Source: Chloroflexota bacterium
GTDB taxonomy: Bacteria > Chloroflexota > Dehalococcoidia > Lucifugimonadales > Lucifugimonadaceae
DNA length: 55,934 nt
Assembly: GCA_027618835.1 (NCBI GenBank)
Contig: JAQCHZ010000018.1
Location: 1-55,934 of the forward strand
Direction of reading: 5' to 3'
The notes beneath the pieces are model-generated. The model was not told the origin of the DNA. It worked only from the letters and a program-made list of their open reading frames with translations, and did no database searches. Below, in pieces: positions 53,016 to 55,934 of the stretch. Within the stretch, counting starts at the first letter, position 1, and each line of letters begins with the position of its first letter. The translations under genes were made by a program, and so were the position numbers.

Positions 53016-53259
53016 TCACATACCCATAGCTTTTAGCATGCGACAGGTGCTAACCGAAGTGGCAGAGCATCGAAGAATTGAAGGATTCATTTTCAGACAA
53101 GTCATATAACACATTTGGAACTCAGAAATTTAACGATACTTCAAATATGTTTACGCTACCGAGAAGTTTAGGCCGGCTAACGAAATAAAATGCGCTAGCC
53201 GGCCGTTTGCGTTCAAATCTCAAACATCTTATGCAGGCGATGCTGCATCTGACAGGATT
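53016..53259. other. Intergenic region with stem-loop between permease and phosphoribosyltransferase genes
   Basis: GGCCGGCTA (53171-53179) and TAGCCGGCC (53196-53204) form a 9-bp stem with a 16-nt loop. There is no T-run on the minus strand, so termination is uncertain. The downstream gene may be cotranscribed. Confidence 0.5.
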
Positions 53260-54594
53260 CTAGCGGATTTCCTCCACCACAAAGTACAGCACCGACACCA
53301 CTGCCATACCAATGGATGCGTAATTTAGCGAACGCCCTTTACCACTGAGAGCTTTGATCAGCACGTAGCTGACAAATCCGATAGCGATTCCGTTAGCAAT
53401 CGAATATGTCAAAGGCATGATGATCGCTGCAAGGGCAGCCGGGGCGTACTCTGAGATGTCGTTCCAGTCGATATCCTTTATGTTACGTAAGAAGTACGTG
53501 GCAATAAAAATTAACGCTGGCGCCGTAGCAAATGCTGGAACCGACTGGGCCAGCGGTGCAAAGAACAAACATGCTCCGAAGAGTACCGCAACGGTGACGG
53601 CCGTCAGACCTGTTCTACCACCTTCTTTAATACCAGCTCCACTCTCAATATAGGAAGTAGTATTTGAGGTACCCGCTAAAGCGCCTACAACTGTAGCGGT
53701 TGAATCGGCCAACAATGTACGGTCGATATCCTCAACCTCACCGTCTTCACGAACCCGCCCAGTAAGGTTTGCAATTGATGTCAATGTTCCGGCGGTATCA
53801 AGGAAGTCAACAAACAAAAATGCGAAAGCTACTCCGATGAAGCCAGCCGTCGCAATTACCGAGAAGTCCAACTGGAAGGCATGCGAAGGACTAGGTACCG
53901 ATCCCGCTACTCCATGTAGTTCAGCCTCGCCGATAATCCAAGCGATTATCGCTATCACGAGAATTCCAATAACGATGGCTCCAGGGATTTTGCGATTACT
54001 GAGTACTGCCATGATGATGAACCCGAGACCTGCAAGTAATACAGGCCACGAGGCGACGTCACCAAGTCCGACTAAAGTTGCTGGATTATCGACAATAATC
54101 CCCGCATTCTGAAGGCCGATGATCGCAAGGAATAGTCCGATACCTGCACCGATACCCAGTTTCATGCTTTTCGGGATCGAGTTGATGATGTATTTTCGTG
54201 CAGGGCTCACGGAAAGGATCATGAACACAACACCAGCTACGAATACTGCAGTCAAAGCTTGCTGGTAGCTGTAGCCATCATTAAGTATGACCGTATAAGT
54301 GAAATAGGCATTCAATCCCATGCCTGGGGCTAGTGCGACCGGCCAGTTAGCCCACAATCCCATTATGAGCGTCCCTACCACTGCAGCGATTATCGTTGCA
54401 GTGAAGACAGCACCGAACTCCATGCCAGTTCCCTCTGTAGCAAGTGTTAGAGGGTTGACAATGGTTATGTAAGCCATCGTCAGGAAAGTAGCCAGCCCTG
54501 CCAGTAGTTCTATGCGGATTGATGATCCTGCCTTACTGACTCCAAATAGTTTTTCCAACCCTGCTTGACTGGGCCCAAGTAGTTTTTCCAACAT
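53260..54594 (-). CDS. NCS2/AzgA-type purine permease
   Basis: 444 aa from ATG 54594, chosen for AAGGA upstream; a longer in-frame start is less likely. Opens with a short amphipathic lead then TFLTMAYITIVNPL. It has 12 or more helices and the signatures PVALAPGMGLNAYFTYTVI, DFLDTAGTLTSIANL and TSNTTSYIESGAGIKEGGRT, all specific to the AzgA/PbuG guanine-hypoxanthine branch. It imports purines by proton symport at the inner membrane. With the phosphoribosyltransferase gene downstream it forms a purine-salvage pair. Confidence 0.92.
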   Translation of the reverse strand: MLEKLLGPSQAGLEKLFGVSKAGSSIRIELLAGLATFLTMAYITIVNPLTLATEGTGMEFGAVFTATIIAAVVGTLIMGLWANWPVALAPGMGLNAYFTYTVILNDGYSYQQALTAVFVAGVVFMILSVSPARKYIINSIPKSMKLGIGAGIGLFLAIIGLQNAGIIVDNPATLVGLGDVASWPVLLAGLGFIIMAVLSNRKIPGAIVIGILVIAIIAWIIGEAELHGVAGSVPSPSHAFQLDFSVIATAGFIGVAFAFLFVDFLDTAGTLTSIANLTGRVREDGEVEDIDRTLLADSTATVVGALAGTSNTTSYIESGAGIKEGGRTGLTAVTVAVLFGACLFFAPLAQSVPAFATAPALIFIATYFLRNIKDIDWNDISEYAPAALAAIIMPLTYSIANGIAIGFVSYVLIKALSGKGRSLNYASIGMAVVSVLYFVVEEIR

Positions 54595-54850
54595 TCGAAT
54601 AATCCTTCCATGAGAACTCAATATCCACACGAAACAACATAAGTTGTTTCAAATGATCAGAGTCTATTGATACAGCCAAATCTCAGCGGATAGTTAACGA
54701 TTTAGCCATATCATGAGGTTTATATCATGCCCCAGCTTTTTTCACACATGAGAATGTTCCTGCGCGAACTTCGCCACATCCCTCTTTAACAAGGGTGGGG
54801 GTCTATCGGCGGTCTACACCCTCACGCACACGCAGGCGTGGGTCTCCCCC
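54595..54850. other. Upstream region of the permease gene
   Basis: About 255 bp. It includes a perfect inverted repeat (54631-54650) and a string GCGAACTTCGCCA near 54763 that also occurs near 50193. No purine riboswitch core was recognised. Confidence 0.5.
54631..54650. promoter_or_regulatory. Perfect 8-bp inverted repeat upstream of the permease gene
   Basis: GAAACAAC-ATAA-GTTGTTTC lies 37 bp before the start codon, so it falls in the leader or promoter. It could be an operator (purine-responsive repressor type) or an RNA hairpin. Confidence 0.5.
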
Positions 54851-55798
54851 TTATCGAGGATTCCAGCTAGTGGGCATCAGCTTGCCTGCATCATCGAACG
54901 CCCTCCGGATTGTCCTCACTCGTTCGGCAGCAGTCTTTCCAGTTGCCCGAATGATGGCATCCTTTAGCGGATGGTTACTTTGGATGTAGTACTCGTTCCG
55001 TTTGTAGACACGCTCAACTACCGCGTATTCAGGCATGTTGTTCGATTTTGACAAATTGCAGTCAGCACAGGCATTAACGAGATTCCAGACGTGATCTACG
55101 TCAGTTGTCATGAACTTACCGAGTGAATGCGGAATTACATGGTCAACATGGGTTTGCGTCATCACTAAGTCGATAGTGTCGAGTTCTACACTGCAGTAGA
55201 AACACTTACCGTCTTGGTAGCCGCTAAAAGCCCATTTGGCATTGCCGATGGACTTACGAGTATCGAGATCACGACTGACGATAAGTTCCTCAGTCGCACC
55301 GTTCATCTGAACGTCTAATAGCTGCGCAGACACGCCGATAGACCACGCTGTCTCGACCAGTCGCCACCGAGCCTCTACTTCGCCTTCTAGAACCGCAGAA
55401 GTCGACCTGTTGATACCAAGTAGCTGTTCCGTCGGGTGAATCACTCTGTTGCCCCCAGAGCCTTCCAATATGAAGAACCTTTGCGGTACATCTTCACCAG
55501 CAACCTGATGGAAGGCATCGAAGACGTACCTGAAGCCCTTCGAGATGGTTGAGCTAACTAAAGTGTCGAGATCGATCTCTCCAGAGTTGTACTGCCTACA
55601 TGCCGCAAGGAAGTTACTTGAAGGGTTGGTAGCTTGCCGATCTTCGATCTTCAAATGGTCGCAGATGCGTTTGGCGAAGGGGACTGCCAAGTCCTGAACC
55701 CTGATGCTCTCCGAGCCTGCCGTGGCTACTTCCAGCAATGCGCCACCAAGTGCGAATTTGTAGGAAGCCGTATTGCTACCAAATAGCAGTATTGACCG
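54851..55798 (-). CDS. HNH endonuclease (5' end unclear)
   Basis: The conserved reading runs from about 55798 (SILLFGSNTASYKFALGGAL) to the stop at 54851. The C-terminal HNH zinc domain has CFYCSVEL, the catalytic HVDHVIPHS, and NLVNACADCNLSKSN. The middle part (residues about 40-180) is helical and unassigned. A TAG at 55799-55801 lies directly before the homologous region; the only good ATG (55858, GAGG upstream) lies in frame beyond it. Either translation starts at a CTG/TTG just after the TAG or the gene is interrupted. Probably a mobile nuclease or part of a defence locus cut off by the window edge. Confidence 0.7.
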   Translation of the reverse strand, partial: RSILLFGSNTASYKFALGGALLEVATAGSESIRVQDLAVPFAKRICDHLKIEDRQATNPSSNFLAACRQYNSGEIDLDTLVSSTISKGFRYVFDAFHQVAGEDVPQRFFILEGSGGNRVIHPTEQLLGINRSTSAVLEGEVEARWRLVETAWSIGVSAQLLDVQMNGATEELIVSRDLDTRKSIGNAKWAFSGYQDGKCFYCSVELDTIDLVMTQTHVDHVIPHSLGKFMTTDVDHVWNLVNACADCNLSKSNNMPEYAVVERVYKRNEYYIQSNHPLKDAIIRATGKTAAERVRTIRRAFDDAGKLMPTSWNPR

Positions 55799-55934
55799 CT
55801 ATAGCCTGCCGGTATCGTTGGTATCTGAGAGCCAGTATGAAAGTGGGTGATATGCCATCGGAACCTCGGGACGAATTGCATCTTGAGATTGAATGTGCAG
55901 AATACCCGATACTCAGCACCCTGAACCCCACCAT

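Noticed and set aside
54595-54760. Purine riboswitch in the permease leader
   Set aside because: The conserved core loops of purine riboswitches were not found; only a simple inverted repeat is present.

Overview
The window looks like a chromosomal piece of a bacterium with moderate G+C. Gene content fits the Chloroflexota, probably a marine SAR202-type Dehalococcoidia: an F420-type NADPH reductase, many SDR and medium-chain dehydrogenases, M81 and DUF1028 proteins, an acetoacetate-decarboxylase-like enzyme, a GguC-type hydrolase and giant FtsX permeases. This placement is inference from family content. No rRNA or complete tRNA was found.

Left part (1-15.7 kb), AT-richer and accessory. A minus-strand set runs DUF378 peptide, zinc ribbon, three-domain fasciclin lipoprotein, folE and a DUF2867 short-chain reductase. 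It is divergent from a plus-strand regulator that joins a CarH-like cobalamin photosensor (Trp-His, Wx9EH and DxHxxG all visible) to a C-terminal XRE helix-turn-helix. Three TGTGTA half-sites spaced exactly 17 bp lie between them. Nearby are a GYD protein, a DCC-family redox gene and a peroxiredoxin gene, each with an in-frame TGA at a catalytic cysteine and a stem-loop just downstream (candidate selenoproteins), an SRPBCC plus pyrimidine-dimer-glycosylase-like pair, and an MMPL transporter. Short terminal-inverted-repeat elements carrying broken zinc-ribbon transposase starts are scattered through this part.

Middle part (15.7-49 kb), the conserved-looking part. It holds trhO, ilvD, trmL and many catabolic or redox enzymes: SMP-30, F420 reductase-like, D-threonine-aldolase-like, two SDRs, two zinc-type dehydrogenases, M81, MFS, nitroreductase, DUF1028, bicupin, HOT-like alcohol dehydrogenase and GguC-like hydrolase. 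Two very large FtsX-type permeases sit at 36.1-43.8 kb; the second carries an in-frame insertion of about 385 residues with ankyrin repeats. A dispersed repeat of about 120 bp with three hairpins occurs five times between genes, always in one orientation. Several genes here are broken (GNAT, TIGR03086-like, nucleotidyl cyclase, a membrane-anchored protein, a metallophosphoesterase).

Right part (49-55.9 kb), accessory again. It contains the 3' end of a tRNA-like sequence that looks like an integration scar, small phage-like ORFs, a lipoprotein metallopeptidase interrupted by TAA, a conserved hypothetical gene, a purine phosphoribosyltransferase with an NCS2 purine permease, and an HNH endonuclease.
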